35,059 bases of DNA from an uncultured Oscillospiraceae bacterium (GCA_949494735.1 CATABD010000020.1:1-35059); one strand, 5' to 3'; shown: positions 22,859 through 31,995, counted from the first letter of the stretch. Notes: generated by a model from the sequence alone, not told the origin. A program made the numbers and translations.

Positions 22859-24198
22859 GGCCTGCCCTCCACCTTCAGCTCCTGAACAAATACGCTCCCC
22901 GCCCAGCTGGTGGACGCGGCCGTGTTGGGGTGATCCGCCAGAATCCGCTGGTAGCTGGGGAGACCCAGCCCCCGGCCCTCCCCCTTGGTGGAAAAGCCCT
23001 CCGCCCAGATTTTGTCCGGGTCGATGGCCCCGGCGTAGGGGTTGGACACCCGCAGGGACAGCTCGTCCCCCTGGGCCAGCAGGACGATTTCCACCCAGGG
23101 CGTCTCTGTCTCCAGGGCGGCCTGGGCGGCATTGTCCAGCAGGATGCCCAGGCAGCGCACGAAGTCCCACACGTCCATCCCCACCGACTCCACGGGGTAG
23201 AGAACCTCCAGCCGGCAGTCGATGCCCTGCCCGCCCATGGCGGCCAGCTTGGACAGCAGGAGGCTCCTCACTTGGGGGATGCGCAGGTTGCCGATCTGGG
23301 TAGAGGCCCGAATCTTCTCCCCGATGCGCCGGTCAAAACCCGCGTCCAGTTCCGACAGGGCGCAGCGCAGCTCGTCCACCTCGCCCTCGTCCGCCTGCTG
23401 GGACAGCCCCGCCAGCAGGTTTTTGTAGTCGTGGCGGAAGGAGCGCACCTCCCGGCGGATGACCTCTAAATCCTGCTCGTAGAGCTGCTGCTGGGCGATG
23501 ACGTCCCGCTGGGCCTCTATCTTCCGGGCGGAGTCGGACCACTGGGCCAGGTAGAGCACAAGCCCCACCACCAGCACCACCATCACCAGCACCAGCAGGT
23601 AATACAGGGCAAAATACCTCTCCTGAAGCCCCCTCAGCTGGAGCATATAAAACATCTCCATGACGCACGCCAGGGCGAAAAGGAACAGGGCTGTCCGGCA
23701 CTGGCCGGGTCCCTCCTCCAGCAGGAGGCGGAACCAGCGGCCGAAGCGCAGGCGGTACAGCAGGGCGGTGGAGAGCGCCACCACAACGCAGATAACGGCC
23801 GTCACCGCCGCGAACTGGAGAATTTCGTTATCCACAAAGATGGTTCGGTACAAAAACCGGGTCAGGATGACGAGGGATACCTGAAACACCCCCGTCATGG
23901 ACACGGCGGAGAGGGCCTGCCAGAATCCCATTCTCCAGGCCCACCGGGCCCACAGCACGACGCACAGCATGGCGCACAAGCTGGTGGCCCAGAAACGGAT
24001 GAGAGTACCGCCGGGAAGGGCATACATGAGGAATATGTTGAGCAGGTTGTTGACCAACGGAGAGAGGAGCAGGACGGGCAGCTTTTTCAGCCGCCGCCAA
24101 CTCCGCTCGTCCAGGACGGCGAACAGGTAGGCCGCCACGACGGCGTGGGCCAGCGTGGAATCTACGTATCCGATTAGAAGCATCATCAGCGTGGGCAC
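22855..24198 (-). CDS. GHKL sensor histidine kinase (second pair)
   Basis: The 447-residue protein is started at GTG 24198, 6 bases after GAGGAGGG; longer in-frame starts lack a site. Six or seven membrane segments fill the first ~215 residues, followed by a coiled segment (SARKIEAQRDVIAQQQLYEQ). The H box is VRSFRHDYKNLLAGLS, the N box LGILLDNAAQAALE, and the G box FSTKGEGRGLGLPSYQ. This is the AgrC/citrate-sensor-like HPK10 layout. Co-translation with the LytTR gene is shown by the 4-base overlap. Confidence 0.88.
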   Translation of the reverse strand: MPTLMMLLIGYVDSTLAHAVVAAYLFAVLDERSWRRLKKLPVLLLSPLVNNLLNIFLMYALPGGTLIRFWATSLCAMLCVVLWARWAWRMGFWQALSAVSMTGVFQVSLVILTRFLYRTIFVDNEILQFAAVTAVICVVVALSTALLYRLRFGRWFRLLLEEGPGQCRTALFLFALACVMEMFYMLQLRGLQERYFALYYLLVLVMVVLVVGLVLYLAQWSDSARKIEAQRDVIAQQQLYEQDLEVIRREVRSFRHDYKNLLAGLSQQADEGEVDELRCALSELDAGFDRRIGEKIRASTQIGNLRIPQVRSLLLSKLAAMGGQGIDCRLEVLYPVESVGMDVWDFVRCLGILLDNAAQAALETETPWVEIVLLAQGDELSLRVSNPYAGAIDPDKIWAEGFSTKGEGRGLGLPSYQRILADHPNTAASTSWAGSVFVQELKVEGRP

Positions 24199-24231
24199 GA
24201 CAATCCCTCCTCGCATAGAGCTGACGGAAAC

Positions 24232-24260
24232 AATATACCACGCTTGGGCGGATTTGTCCA
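24232..24260 (-). promoter_or_regulatory. Promoter of the second two-component operon
   Basis: On the minus strand TGGACA (24260-24255), a 17-base spacer and TATATT (24237-24232) stand 34 bases before the GTG start, giving a short leader that carries the GAGGAGGG site. Confidence 0.55.
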
Positions 24261-24526
24261 CGCTGAAGCTGGGTGGAAGTAGTTTATACGCGATGCTGCC
24301 CGCCAACTGGTGGAGGGGACCCTCCCCAGGATTTGGGGAGGAAATAAATCAACAAGACGCATCACAACAAATAAAAGATCTCGGTGGAAGGTGGACCGGG
24401 AAGGATTTACCACGCAATATCACTGTTGCGGCACAGTAAAGAAGCTGAAAAACCAGGCTTTTGGAGATCGAATAAGGGTAGGAGCATTGAAAAGCCCAGC
24501 TTTTGGAAGAATATCTTTACCCTAAT
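24261..24526. other. Non-coding region with paired 20-base repeats and alternative hairpins
   Basis: No gene is supported. TGAAAAACCAGGCTTTTGGA (24446-24465) and TGAAAAGCCCAGCTTTTGGA (24488-24507) are direct repeats offset by 42 bases (about four helical turns), each with partial dyad symmetry. CCTCCCC (24321-24327) can pair either with GGAGGGG upstream or with GGGGAGG (24335-24341). The repeats could bind a dimeric regulator of the two-component operon. Confidence 0.5.
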
Positions 24527-24562
24527 CCAAAACTGCGGGGGGAGCGCAAGCTCCCCCCGCAG
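24527..24562 (-). terminator. Terminator of the secreted amylase gene
   Basis: CTGCGGGGGGAGC (24533-24545) and its exact complement (24550-24562) form a 13-bp stem with a 4-base loop, followed on the minus strand by TTTTGGATT. It lies 4 bases after the amylase stop codon and closes the starch operon. Confidence 0.85.
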
Positions 24563-24566
24563 AAAA

Positions 24567-26873
24567 TCATTTCCAGCTTGTCATTGTAGAGCCAACTCCT
24601 GAGGCAGGTGCGATGAATGTATTATTCTCCCCACCCTGCCAGATTGTCTGTGTGCCTGACCCTTTTTTCAGAGCTTTCCACTCAATTGCGCAACCAGCGG
24701 GCACATCAATAAATACGGTCCATGTGGGATAGCTGGGGCACAGAGCAGGACCAACTGCCAAGTCCACACTCCACTCGCCAAGCTCAGGTACATTTCCAAC
24801 AATATAGATATTTTCGCCCCATGTCGTGTATGCATCCTTCACTGTAAACTGGACAGGCACAAGGGTGGTCTCCCCTTCCGCAGACCACGTAAAGGATACT
24901 GCGCCGCCATTTTCAGGCACCGTATAGCTGCGGTTGCTGACGCTTTCCCACTCAACAGCACCTGCTCCGCGCTTGATGGCCTTATATTGAATTGTTTCTC
25001 CAACCGGCAGATTTACCGTAGTGCTCCAGGTGGGATATGTGGGACAAACCGCAGGCCCTGCCGCGTTATCTACATTCCAGTTGCCAAGCGCATCAGTGTT
25101 GCCGGCAATATAGACGTTTTGCCCGAGGCGGGTTGTAGCGTTGTGAACATAGAAGGTGACCGGAACTGTGGTATGGATTTGATTGCTGCTCACCTTATAA
25201 ATTTTATTGGAATTTCCGGTCAACTCAACCGCTATTCTCCCGCTCTGGGAAACAGTAATTCTATCACTGGGATCCAAAACATTTTCAAGAACTGTTCCCG
25301 GTTTGATGGAGCTTTCTGCGCGAATGGGCATATATACGTTTCGCTGGCTGTCCGCATTGTTGAATACGCAAATCATCTCATCGCCGGCGCTGGCGCCATC
25401 GTCAATACGGCGGGAGAACGCATAGATATCCGAAGAAGACCACATTTCGCGCTGCGCTCCGTAGTTCAGCGCGGGGTACATTTCCTTCAGCTTGTTGAGC
25501 TGTGCGATGAGCTGGTATGTGTCCGTGCTTATATCAAAGTAATCCCTGATCACATTGCCGTTTGCGTCCCTTTCAACCATAGACCAGCGGTTCCATGAGT
25601 CGGCCATACCATACATCAGGTCATTGTACATATTCCCGCGATTCTGCTCAGTACCTTGGAATACCACAGGGATCCCACGCACAGTGAATAAAAACGCCAA
25701 TGCATTTTGCAGCTTTGCCACATTCCCGCCCGCTTCGGTTAAGAAACGGTTGCGATCATGGTTATCCAAGAAAACAACCATTTCATTTGCGTTGTTTCCA
25801 TACAGGTAGTCTTGATCTAAAACCGCTTTGACCGTAGAATCAAAGCTGCTACCGTGGGCAAAGGAATCAACAATAGCCTGGAACAGCGGGAAATCAAGCA
25901 TACCAACCTCACCGTTGTCGCCGACCCAGCCGGAGAGGAAGTCCACATGCATATCAAAATTCTCTCCAAAAGTGGGGACGCCAAGATATTCCTCCAGATC
26001 GTGGATATCGGAAGGCTTCATACATTTCGCGGCATCGACGCGGGCCGCGTCAGCACCAATATAATCAAACCAGTATTTGATGGAATCAAAGACCGCTTGT
26101 TTCGCCTCGGGGATGTCAAAGTCGATATCATCCAGTTCGCCCAGATCGTGGTTTTCCAGCATCTGTGTGCTCCAGTCGCTGTGCGGGTGCTCCCTATCCC
26201 AGTCAATGGGGCCCAAATTATGATACCAATTCACATTATTAAAAGGCGCTACAGGCTGTAATTGAGTCCCTGCCTTATAGCTGGTAGCCGTGGAGTAGTG
26301 AGCGTTGTTGCCGGTTCCCTTTAAATAATCTCCGATATGGTTGGGCACAACGTCAATAATCACTTTGATGTCCTCTGCATGGCAGGCATCAACCAGTTTC
26401 TTTAAAATTTCTTTGCTGGCTTCTGGATCCTCGGCACCGAAATACCGGCTTGCACGGTAAGCGTCATAAATATGATATCCGTGGTAAGCAGTGGGCCCCT
26501 GAACTCCGGCCTCATCGGGGACGCTCCAAAGTTGTGGATCCATAATCGGAGATATCCAGATAGCACTATACCCCATGCCCTTGATGTAAGGAATTTTTTC
26601 AATAATCCCTTGCCAGTCACCGCCCTTCATATAGCGCATATCCTCTGCTGTGATTTCTTGATAGCGAAGGGCTTCGCCTTGTGCGTTGTTGGTTGGATCG
26701 CCATCATAGAAGCGATCCGTCATAATCTGATAGATGCGCTCTCCTTGGAGCGTCATCGCGTTTGTTACGCTTGTATCTGTCGCCGCCGCTGCAGGCACGA
26801 TCTGCAAAGTAAACGGCAGAAGCATCGCGAGACACATAACGAGGGAAAGAATTCTTTTTGCAGTTTTTTTCAT
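24567..26873 (-). CDS. Secreted GH13 alpha-amylase/CGTase-like enzyme with two CBM20 modules
   Basis: The 768-residue protein has a signal peptide (MKKTAKRILSLVMCLAMLLP then VPAAAA, cleavage near residue 31). The GH13 barrel runs to about 480: VIIDVVPNHIGDY (region I), DAARVDAAK with nucleophile Asp280, FGENFD with acid/base Glu304, and VVFLDNHDRNRF with stabiliser Asp373. An all-beta domain C follows, then two tandem starch-binding CBM20-like modules (about 565-665 and 670-768), each with an xNV/IYIxGN start and CPxYPTW core. The start has AGGAG upstream. It should cut starch or maltodextrins outside the cell for the adjacent importer. Hydrolase versus cyclodextrin-forming activity cannot be decided here. 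Confidence 0.92.
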   Translation of the reverse strand: MKKTAKRILSLVMCLAMLLPFTLQIVPAAAATDTSVTNAMTLQGERIYQIMTDRFYDGDPTNNAQGEALRYQEITAEDMRYMKGGDWQGIIEKIPYIKGMGYSAIWISPIMDPQLWSVPDEAGVQGPTAYHGYHIYDAYRASRYFGAEDPEASKEILKKLVDACHAEDIKVIIDVVPNHIGDYLKGTGNNAHYSTATSYKAGTQLQPVAPFNNVNWYHNLGPIDWDREHPHSDWSTQMLENHDLGELDDIDFDIPEAKQAVFDSIKYWFDYIGADAARVDAAKCMKPSDIHDLEEYLGVPTFGENFDMHVDFLSGWVGDNGEVGMLDFPLFQAIVDSFAHGSSFDSTVKAVLDQDYLYGNNANEMVVFLDNHDRNRFLTEAGGNVAKLQNALAFLFTVRGIPVVFQGTEQNRGNMYNDLMYGMADSWNRWSMVERDANGNVIRDYFDISTDTYQLIAQLNKLKEMYPALNYGAQREMWSSSDIYAFSRRIDDGASAGDEMICVFNNADSQRNVYMPIRAESSIKPGTVLENVLDPSDRITVSQSGRIAVELTGNSNKIYKVSSNQIHTTVPVTFYVHNATTRLGQNVYIAGNTDALGNWNVDNAAGPAVCPTYPTWSTTVNLPVGETIQYKAIKRGAGAVEWESVSNRSYTVPENGGAVSFTWSAEGETTLVPVQFTVKDAYTTWGENIYIVGNVPELGEWSVDLAVGPALCPSYPTWTVFIDVPAGCAIEWKALKKGSGTQTIWQGGENNTFIAPASGVGSTMTSWK

Positions 26874-26943
26874 AATGTGGCGCTCCTTTCTTACATGTCT
26901 GAGTGTTGTCGATTATATCTCCGGTGACTTCTCCGCTGCTCCG

Positions 26944-28683
26944 CTACCTTTTCTCACCTCCCGTACGCCAAACACTGTACCCAAAGGGGCCCAGGCGGCT
27001 TTCTCCGTAGGCATCAGAAAGCAGCGGATCATCATTGGGCACAACACCGCTTATCTCCGTGGTAACGTCGCGCGCATTCAGTGCTACCGTGATGACACAT
27101 TCCCTCCAACGCCGCTCAAATACATAAAGCCCATTTTCGTCCATGTCCAGCACAGCATATGTACCGTACAGAAGGGCGTCGTTGCCACGCCTCAGCGATA
27201 TGAGCGCTTTGAAAAAATTTCGTTCGTCCGAAGGCGGAGCGCTCCACGGCATGGGGCCGCGCAGCGCTGATTCACAGTCACCGGACATCCCCAGCTCATC
27301 ACCATAGAATACGCAGGGAACCCCTGGTGCGGTAAACAAGAACACTTCCGCCAAACGCAGCCTGCGGATGTCATTTTGGCAGTACGAAAAGAAACGGTTT
27401 ACGTCATGGCTGTCCAGTAGATTGAGCTGCCCCTGCACCACGCCGGTGGGATAACGGTAATTCATTTGGGTCACCCGCGCGTTGAATTCGACTGCGTTGA
27501 TCTTTTCCGTTCCAAAAAAATCGCGGCAGTTCTTTCGAAAATCATAGTTCATGGTGGAATCGAACATATCCCCGCGAAGCCAGCTTTCAGCGCTCTCCCA
27601 TATTTCACCGATCATGACGCTCTCGGGGTCGATCCCCCGGCCAGTCTGCTTAAACGTGCGCCAAAATACACGGTCTACCTCATTGGCCACATCCAGGCGC
27701 CAGCCGTCCACGCCGTATTCCCGGAGCCAGTGCGCGCATACTTTCATAAAGTAGTCACGCACCTCGGGGTTGGAGGTATTGAGCTTGGGCATCTTCCGTT
27801 CGTAAGCAAAGCTGCTGTAAGATGGAACCTCATCCTCGCGCTTTGGGCGCACAACAGGAAATTTGAGGTCATAAAACCAATCTTTATACTGGGAGGCCGC
27901 GCCGTTTTTTACCACATCGTCAAAGGCGAAGAAATACCAGCTGCAATGGTTGAATACGCCGTCTATGACCACGCGGATGCTGCGTTCATGCGCTGCCTCC
28001 ACAAGCTGGCGGAAATCTTCGTCCGTCCCCATATCGGGCGAGACATGGAAATAGTCCAGCAGGTCGTATTTATGGTATTCCCCCGCCGTGAATATCGGGT
28101 TGATGTATAGGCAATTAAAACCCATCTCAGCAATATAGTCCAGGTTGTCTGTGATTCCCCGGATCGTTCCTCCCAGCCGGGATTTGAGGGTCAGTCCATC
28201 GCCCCAAGGCAATTCGGAAGATGTTCCCCGGAGTTGGCGCTTTCCTGACGCAAAACTATCTGGAAAAATATTGTATACCACAGCCCGTTTCAGCCACTCC
28301 GGCACAGCGCTGATCTCCTCGCGCCGAATAAACGGGTATTGGTAAAATTCACTGCGTTCCTCCGGCAGAGCTGGGGAAAAGATATCCGCGAACAGGAATA
28401 TCTGTTCGTCCTTGTCAATGAGCTCAAAATAGTAGCATACGCGATTATAAGGGCTTTCAAATGTCGCTTCGTAGATATCAAATTCCAGATCCGACGCCGC
28501 TTTTTCCATATCCAACGGGGTGAAGCTGATCGAGTCGCCCGGTTGAACCCGATCCCCGTAATACAGGACGCAGCGGGTCAGGTTATCTTTCGCAGCCCGC
28601 AGCCGGATGGTCAAATTGCTCTCACTGTTGGCAAACGCGTACTGTGAGAGCGGGATGTGCGTCACAGCCTGACGCAGAATCAT
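26944..28683 (-). CDS. Cytoplasmic GH13 neopullulanase/maltogenic amylase-like enzyme
   Basis: The 579-residue protein has no signal peptide. An N-terminal CBM34-like beta domain (residues 1-120, LTIRLRAAKDNLTRCVLYYG) precedes the barrel: VVYNIFPDSFASG, VVIDGVFNHCSWYFF, DGWRLDVANEV with nucleophile Asp331, MIGEIWES with acid/base Glu360, and NLLDSHDVNRF with Asp427. This layout fits neopullulanase, cyclomaltodextrinase and maltogenic amylase, which hydrolyse imported maltodextrins or cyclodextrins. It is followed by the secreted amylase (70 bases) and preceded by the importer permeases, so internal processing of the imported sugar is the natural role. Confidence 0.9.
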   Translation of the reverse strand: MILRQAVTHIPLSQYAFANSESNLTIRLRAAKDNLTRCVLYYGDRVQPGDSISFTPLDMEKAASDLEFDIYEATFESPYNRVCYYFELIDKDEQIFLFADIFSPALPEERSEFYQYPFIRREEISAVPEWLKRAVVYNIFPDSFASGKRQLRGTSSELPWGDGLTLKSRLGGTIRGITDNLDYIAEMGFNCLYINPIFTAGEYHKYDLLDYFHVSPDMGTDEDFRQLVEAAHERSIRVVIDGVFNHCSWYFFAFDDVVKNGAASQYKDWFYDLKFPVVRPKREDEVPSYSSFAYERKMPKLNTSNPEVRDYFMKVCAHWLREYGVDGWRLDVANEVDRVFWRTFKQTGRGIDPESVMIGEIWESAESWLRGDMFDSTMNYDFRKNCRDFFGTEKINAVEFNARVTQMNYRYPTGVVQGQLNLLDSHDVNRFFSYCQNDIRRLRLAEVFLFTAPGVPCVFYGDELGMSGDCESALRGPMPWSAPPSDERNFFKALISLRRGNDALLYGTYAVLDMDENGLYVFERRWRECVITVALNARDVTTEISGVVPNDDPLLSDAYGESRLGPFGYSVWRTGGEKR

Positions 28684-28719
28684 AACTTGTTCCTCCTCCC
28701 AAGAGATATGAAACGATCC

Positions 28720-29562
28720 TCATTCTTTCACCCCGCCGGCAGTGAGGCCTGATACCATGTACTTCTGAATCTTGAAAAAAATCAGCAGCAGCGGCAAAGA
28801 GGCCAGCATGGACGCAGCGGTGAATACCGACCAATTCCGGCTGTAGTCGTTGGACTGGAGCTGGTATAGGCCGCCCGCAAGGGAGTAGGACCGGCTGTCC
28901 AGCAGGAAGGTGGTGGCGAACAGGTATTCATTCCATACGGTGATGAGTACCATGACGCAGGTGACGATGATGGCGGGCCTTGCCAGGGGCAGGACGATGC
29001 GGACGATCATCTGAAAGTCATTGGCACCGTCAATTTTGGATGCCTCCTCAATCTCCTTTGGAATTGTGTCAAAATAGCCCTTCATGTTCCAGATGGCAAA
29101 CACGCACATGGAACCGGCGTAGATCATCACCAGCCCCCCGTGTGTGTTGAGGGTGCCCGTCAGCCGCAGTACCCGGAACAGGGCGAACATGGACAGCACC
29201 TGGGGGAAGGCGTTGAGCACCAGCAGCGCCCGCAACATCCCCCGCCGTCCGGCAAACCGCCAGCGGGAGGCGGCGTAGGCGGCGGGCACCGCGCACAGCA
29301 TGGACAGGGCGATGGTGCCCGCGCTGAGGAGCAGGGAGTTTTTCAGCCACAGCAGAAAGGGCTTATCAAACAGGATGGCCCGGTAGTTTTCCAGCGTGGG
29401 ATCTTTGGGAAGAAGCGAAAGCTCCCCGGACAGTGCGGCGCCCTGGCCGCTGAAGGAGATGGACAAGGCATACAGCACCGGCACCAGGATAACCAGGCAC
29501 AGCAGAATGAACCCGGCGTTGAGCAGGGTCAGCCTGACGGCGTTTTTTCCTTTTCTTGTCAT
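28720..29562 (-). CDS. malG: Maltodextrin-type ABC permease, MalG-like
   Basis: The 280-residue protein has six membrane segments. It shows the typical MalG opening (FILLCLVILVPVLYALSISFSG), the EAA loop IPKEIEEASKIDGANDFQMI with VRIVLPLARPAI, and the C-terminal tail KYMVSGLTAGGVKE, which is almost a signature of MalG and its close relatives. It begins 4 bases after the malF stop and precedes the neopullulanase-like gene. The ATPase is absent from the window. Confidence 0.92.
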   Translation of the reverse strand: MTRKGKNAVRLTLLNAGFILLCLVILVPVLYALSISFSGQGAALSGELSLLPKDPTLENYRAILFDKPFLLWLKNSLLLSAGTIALSMLCAVPAAYAASRWRFAGRRGMLRALLVLNAFPQVLSMFALFRVLRLTGTLNTHGGLVMIYAGSMCVFAIWNMKGYFDTIPKEIEEASKIDGANDFQMIVRIVLPLARPAIIVTCVMVLITVWNEYLFATTFLLDSRSYSLAGGLYQLQSNDYSRNWSVFTAASMLASLPLLLIFFKIQKYMVSGLTAGGVKE

Positions 29563-29565
29563 GGT

Positions 29566-30450
29566 TCAGTCCTCCCGAAGGCTGCGGTTGGTGAGGATGG
29601 AAAACAGAATGATGATGACGAACAGCAGCATACTCACCGCGCTGGACAATCCGTAGTTGTTGGAGGCAAAGGCGTTCTGATGGGCGTAGGTAATCACCGT
29701 GTTCAGCGTGGCCCCAGTCATATAGCCCCGCTGCTGGGTGAGCAGGTAGATGATGTCGAACTGTTTGAAGGTGATGAAGGTGGTCATCACCGCCGCCGGG
29801 GCGATAATGGGCCGGATGGCAGGGACGGTGATGGACCAAGTCCGCCTCCAGAAGCCCGCCCCGTCCAGGGTGGCGCTCTCATAGAGGCTGCCGTCCACGC
29901 TCTGGAGCGCCCCGTCGATGGTGGAGATCATGAAGGGCAAGGCCATCCACAGGTTCAGCGCCATGCAGGACAGAAAGGCGATACCGTTGCCGGCCAGGAA
30001 ATCTACCTTGGCAAAGCCCAGGACGGAGAGCAGCTTGTTGAGTATGCCAAACTCCGTGTTGAACATCCCCACCCGCCACAGCAGGATAGAGATGTAGGCG
30101 GGCACCGCCCAGGGCACCATGAGCAGCGTCTTGTACACCCGCTTCAGCCGCAGCCCAGGCGCGTTCAGCCCTAGGGCAATGAGAAAGCCCAGCCCGATCT
30201 GAATGACCATGTTTAGCGCTGTCCACACCAGCGTGGTGGCCAGGGCGGACAAAAAGCCGGAATCGAATTTGAACAACGCCCGGGCGTAGTTCCCAAACCC
30301 GATGACCTCATAGTCTGTCCAGTGGTACAGATTCATGTTGGTCAGCGAGATCCAGCCCGTATAGGCGATGGGGAAAACGATGACGGTCAAAATCAGCAGC
30401 AAGGCGGGGAGGCAGTAGAACCAGGGCTTCCATCTTCGCTTTTGTTCCAT
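29566..30450 (-). CDS. malF: Maltodextrin-type ABC permease, MalF-like
   Basis: The 294-residue protein begins PWFYCLPALLLILTVIVFPIAYTGWISL and continues with VIGFGNYARALF. The coupling loop is YESATLDGAGFWRRTWSITV plus PAIRPII. At the end NYGLSSAVSMLLFVIIILFSI fits Gram-positive MalF proteins. The start at 30450 follows GAGGTGG. It follows malE after 54 bases that contain a perfect hairpin. Confidence 0.9.
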   Translation of the reverse strand: MEQKRRWKPWFYCLPALLLILTVIVFPIAYTGWISLTNMNLYHWTDYEVIGFGNYARALFKFDSGFLSALATTLVWTALNMVIQIGLGFLIALGLNAPGLRLKRVYKTLLMVPWAVPAYISILLWRVGMFNTEFGILNKLLSVLGFAKVDFLAGNGIAFLSCMALNLWMALPFMISTIDGALQSVDGSLYESATLDGAGFWRRTWSITVPAIRPIIAPAAVMTTFITFKQFDIIYLLTQQRGYMTGATLNTVITYAHQNAFASNNYGLSSAVSMLLFVIIILFSILTNRSLRED

Positions 30451-30473
30451 TGTACCACCTCGTTTCAGAGAAA

Positions 30474-30496
30474 GGGGCGGCGGAAACCGCCGCCCC
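30474..30496 (-). terminator. malE-malF intercistronic hairpin
   Basis: GGGGCGGCGG (30474-30483) and its exact complement (30487-30496) form a 10-bp stem with a 3-base loop, followed on the minus strand by TTTCTC. Such stems after binding-protein genes usually allow more binding protein than permease, by partial termination or mRNA protection. Confidence 0.65.
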
Positions 30497-30504
30497 TGGT
30501 TATG

Positions 30505-31779
30505 TCATTTCATGTCGGCGATGGCCTGCTCCGCCGCAGCCTGGGCTTCATCGGCGGCCTGGGCCGGGTCGGCGCCGTTTTTGTTGATGGCGGTGAGCAT
30601 GGCCTCCGCCGGGCCCCACATGGCGTTCATCTCAGGGATGTTGGGCATGGGCCGGGCGGTGGAGGCAGTTTTCTGGATGACGGCGATCATTTCGTTGCCA
30701 GCCACCTGGGGATCGTCATAGGATTTGTTGTTGGCGGGGGCGCACCCGGACTTGTTGGCCAGATCCACGCCTACCTCCGGGGCCGCCATGGCGGTGAGCA
30801 CCTTGGCGATGGCATCCTTCTTCTCCGCCAGCGCCACCTTCAGCACGCCCGCGCCCTGGATACCGGAGAAGGGGGCCAGACCGTTGCCGTTGGGCAGCTT
30901 GATGTCGGACAGGGAGGCGATGCCGTAGTCGATGCCCGCGGCCTCAATGCCGGAGACCAGCCAGGGCCCGCCGATGATGGCGGCGGCCTTGCCCTCGTTG
31001 AAGAGGGTGGTGACGGTGTTGTAGTCGCCGTCCGCCTGAAGTGCGCCGAACTTCTGATTGTATGTAGCCGCTTCGATGGTCTTGGGGTCATTTAGTCCGG
31101 GCTTGCCGTTCTCATCGATGACGTAGCCGCCAAAGCCGTTGATAAAAGGGGATACGTTATAGGCATTGGTATGCTGGTTGACCACGGCGTAGGTGCCGGC
31201 AGCGGCGTCGGTGTGAGCCGCCATGTAGTCGTACAGCTCCTCGGTGGTGCCGGGAATGTCCCCCTCCCACAGGGCCTTATTGTAGAGGAATACCAGCGTC
31301 TCAAAATACACCGGGAGCAGGTACTGCGTGCCGCCGATCTGTCCGGCTTCCACGGTCATGGCCAAGTGGTCGGCCAAAATGGAGCTGTCCACCACATCGG
31401 AGAGGGGGGCCAGTATGTCCATGGCGACAAAGGTTCCCAGCACATCGTGGGCGTAGAAGTACATATCCGGGGCGTTGGCCGCGTCGCTGCCATACAGCTT
31501 CAACTGGTTGGGCGTATCGGTCTTTTTCTCAAAAACTACGGTGATCTGATCGTCCGCCAGCTGAGCGTTCACCTGATCGGTGATGGTCTGCATGATACCC
31601 TCGTCCCCGTCGTGCCAAACCGTGACCGTGACAGGATCTTTTAGTACCTCCGTGGGATTGGCGCCCTGCGTGGGTTTAGAGGATGGAGCGTCGGAGCCTT
31701 GGGACGTGGGCTGTGAGCACCCGGCCAGCGCCGCGAAGCACAGCGCCGCGGCAAGCAAGAGAGCAGTGAGCTTTTTCAT
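30505..31779 (-). CDS. malE: Maltodextrin-binding lipoprotein, MalE-like
   Basis: The 424-residue protein starts MKKLTALLLAAALCFAALAG with Cys21 as lipobox cysteine, so it is a membrane-tethered lipoprotein. After a Ser/Pro/Thr linker, the family-1 binding fold follows: VTVWHDGDEGIMQTI, DAANAPDMYFYAHDVLGTFV, YLLPVYFETLVFLYNKALW, AAIIGGPWLVSGIEAAGIDYGIA, LAPFSGIQGAGVLKVA. PVYFETLVFLYNK and GGPW are characteristic of maltose/maltodextrin-binding proteins. It is the first gene of the operon, divergent from the LacI regulator. Confidence 0.92.
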   Translation of the reverse strand: MKKLTALLLAAALCFAALAGCSQPTSQGSDAPSSKPTQGANPTEVLKDPVTVTVWHDGDEGIMQTITDQVNAQLADDQITVVFEKKTDTPNQLKLYGSDAANAPDMYFYAHDVLGTFVAMDILAPLSDVVDSSILADHLAMTVEAGQIGGTQYLLPVYFETLVFLYNKALWEGDIPGTTEELYDYMAAHTDAAAGTYAVVNQHTNAYNVSPFINGFGGYVIDENGKPGLNDPKTIEAATYNQKFGALQADGDYNTVTTLFNEGKAAAIIGGPWLVSGIEAAGIDYGIASLSDIKLPNGNGLAPFSGIQGAGVLKVALAEKKDAIAKVLTAMAAPEVGVDLANKSGCAPANNKSYDDPQVAGNEMIAVIQKTASTARPMPNIPEMNAMWGPAEAMLTAINKNGADPAQAADEAQAAAEQAIADMK

Positions 31780-31798
31780 TGTAAATCCCCCTTATAAT

Positions 31799-31808
31799 AA
31801 AACGCTTT
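31799..31808. promoter_or_regulatory. LacI-type operator next to the malE start
   Basis: AAAACGCTTT is a LacI-family/cre-like near-palindrome (AAA-N-CG-N-TTT) located 20 bases before the malE start, downstream of its promoter. The same sequence occurs inverted at 31963-31972. Confidence 0.65.
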
Positions 31809-31899
31809 CCTACCTCCTCCGCCTCTGTTGCGGAGAACTTCTCGGCAGATTGAACAATATACTTGCAATTTTTCGCAAGTTATTGTAAAATCTATTGTG

Positions 31900-31929
31900 A
31901 GTATAGCATTTGAACCATTCAAGTGTCAA
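31900..31929 (-). promoter_or_regulatory. malE operon promoter
   Basis: On the minus strand TTGACA (31929-31924), an 18-base spacer and TATACT (31905-31900) lie between the two operator-like sites. The ~115-base leader includes a short inverted repeat ACTTGC/GCAAGT (31861-31880). Confidence 0.7.
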
Positions 31930-31962
31930 CAGATTTTCGTTCGTCCATTCCCACAAAATCAG

Positions 31963-31972
31963 AAAGCGTTTT
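31963..31972. promoter_or_regulatory. LacI-type operator next to the lacI-family start
   Basis: AAAGCGTTTT is the reverse complement of the site at 31799-31808 and sits 24 bases before the regulator start. With the first site 164 bases away, both promoters could be controlled by a DNA loop, including autoregulation. Confidence 0.65.
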
Positions 31973-31995
31973 ATTAAAGGATGAGGAGTGATACA

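Noticed and set aside
24199..24566. A riboswitch or T-box leader in the 0.37-kb gap before the second kinase
   Set aside because: The best promoter lies only about 34 bases before the start, leaving too short a leader, and no known aptamer core was recognised.
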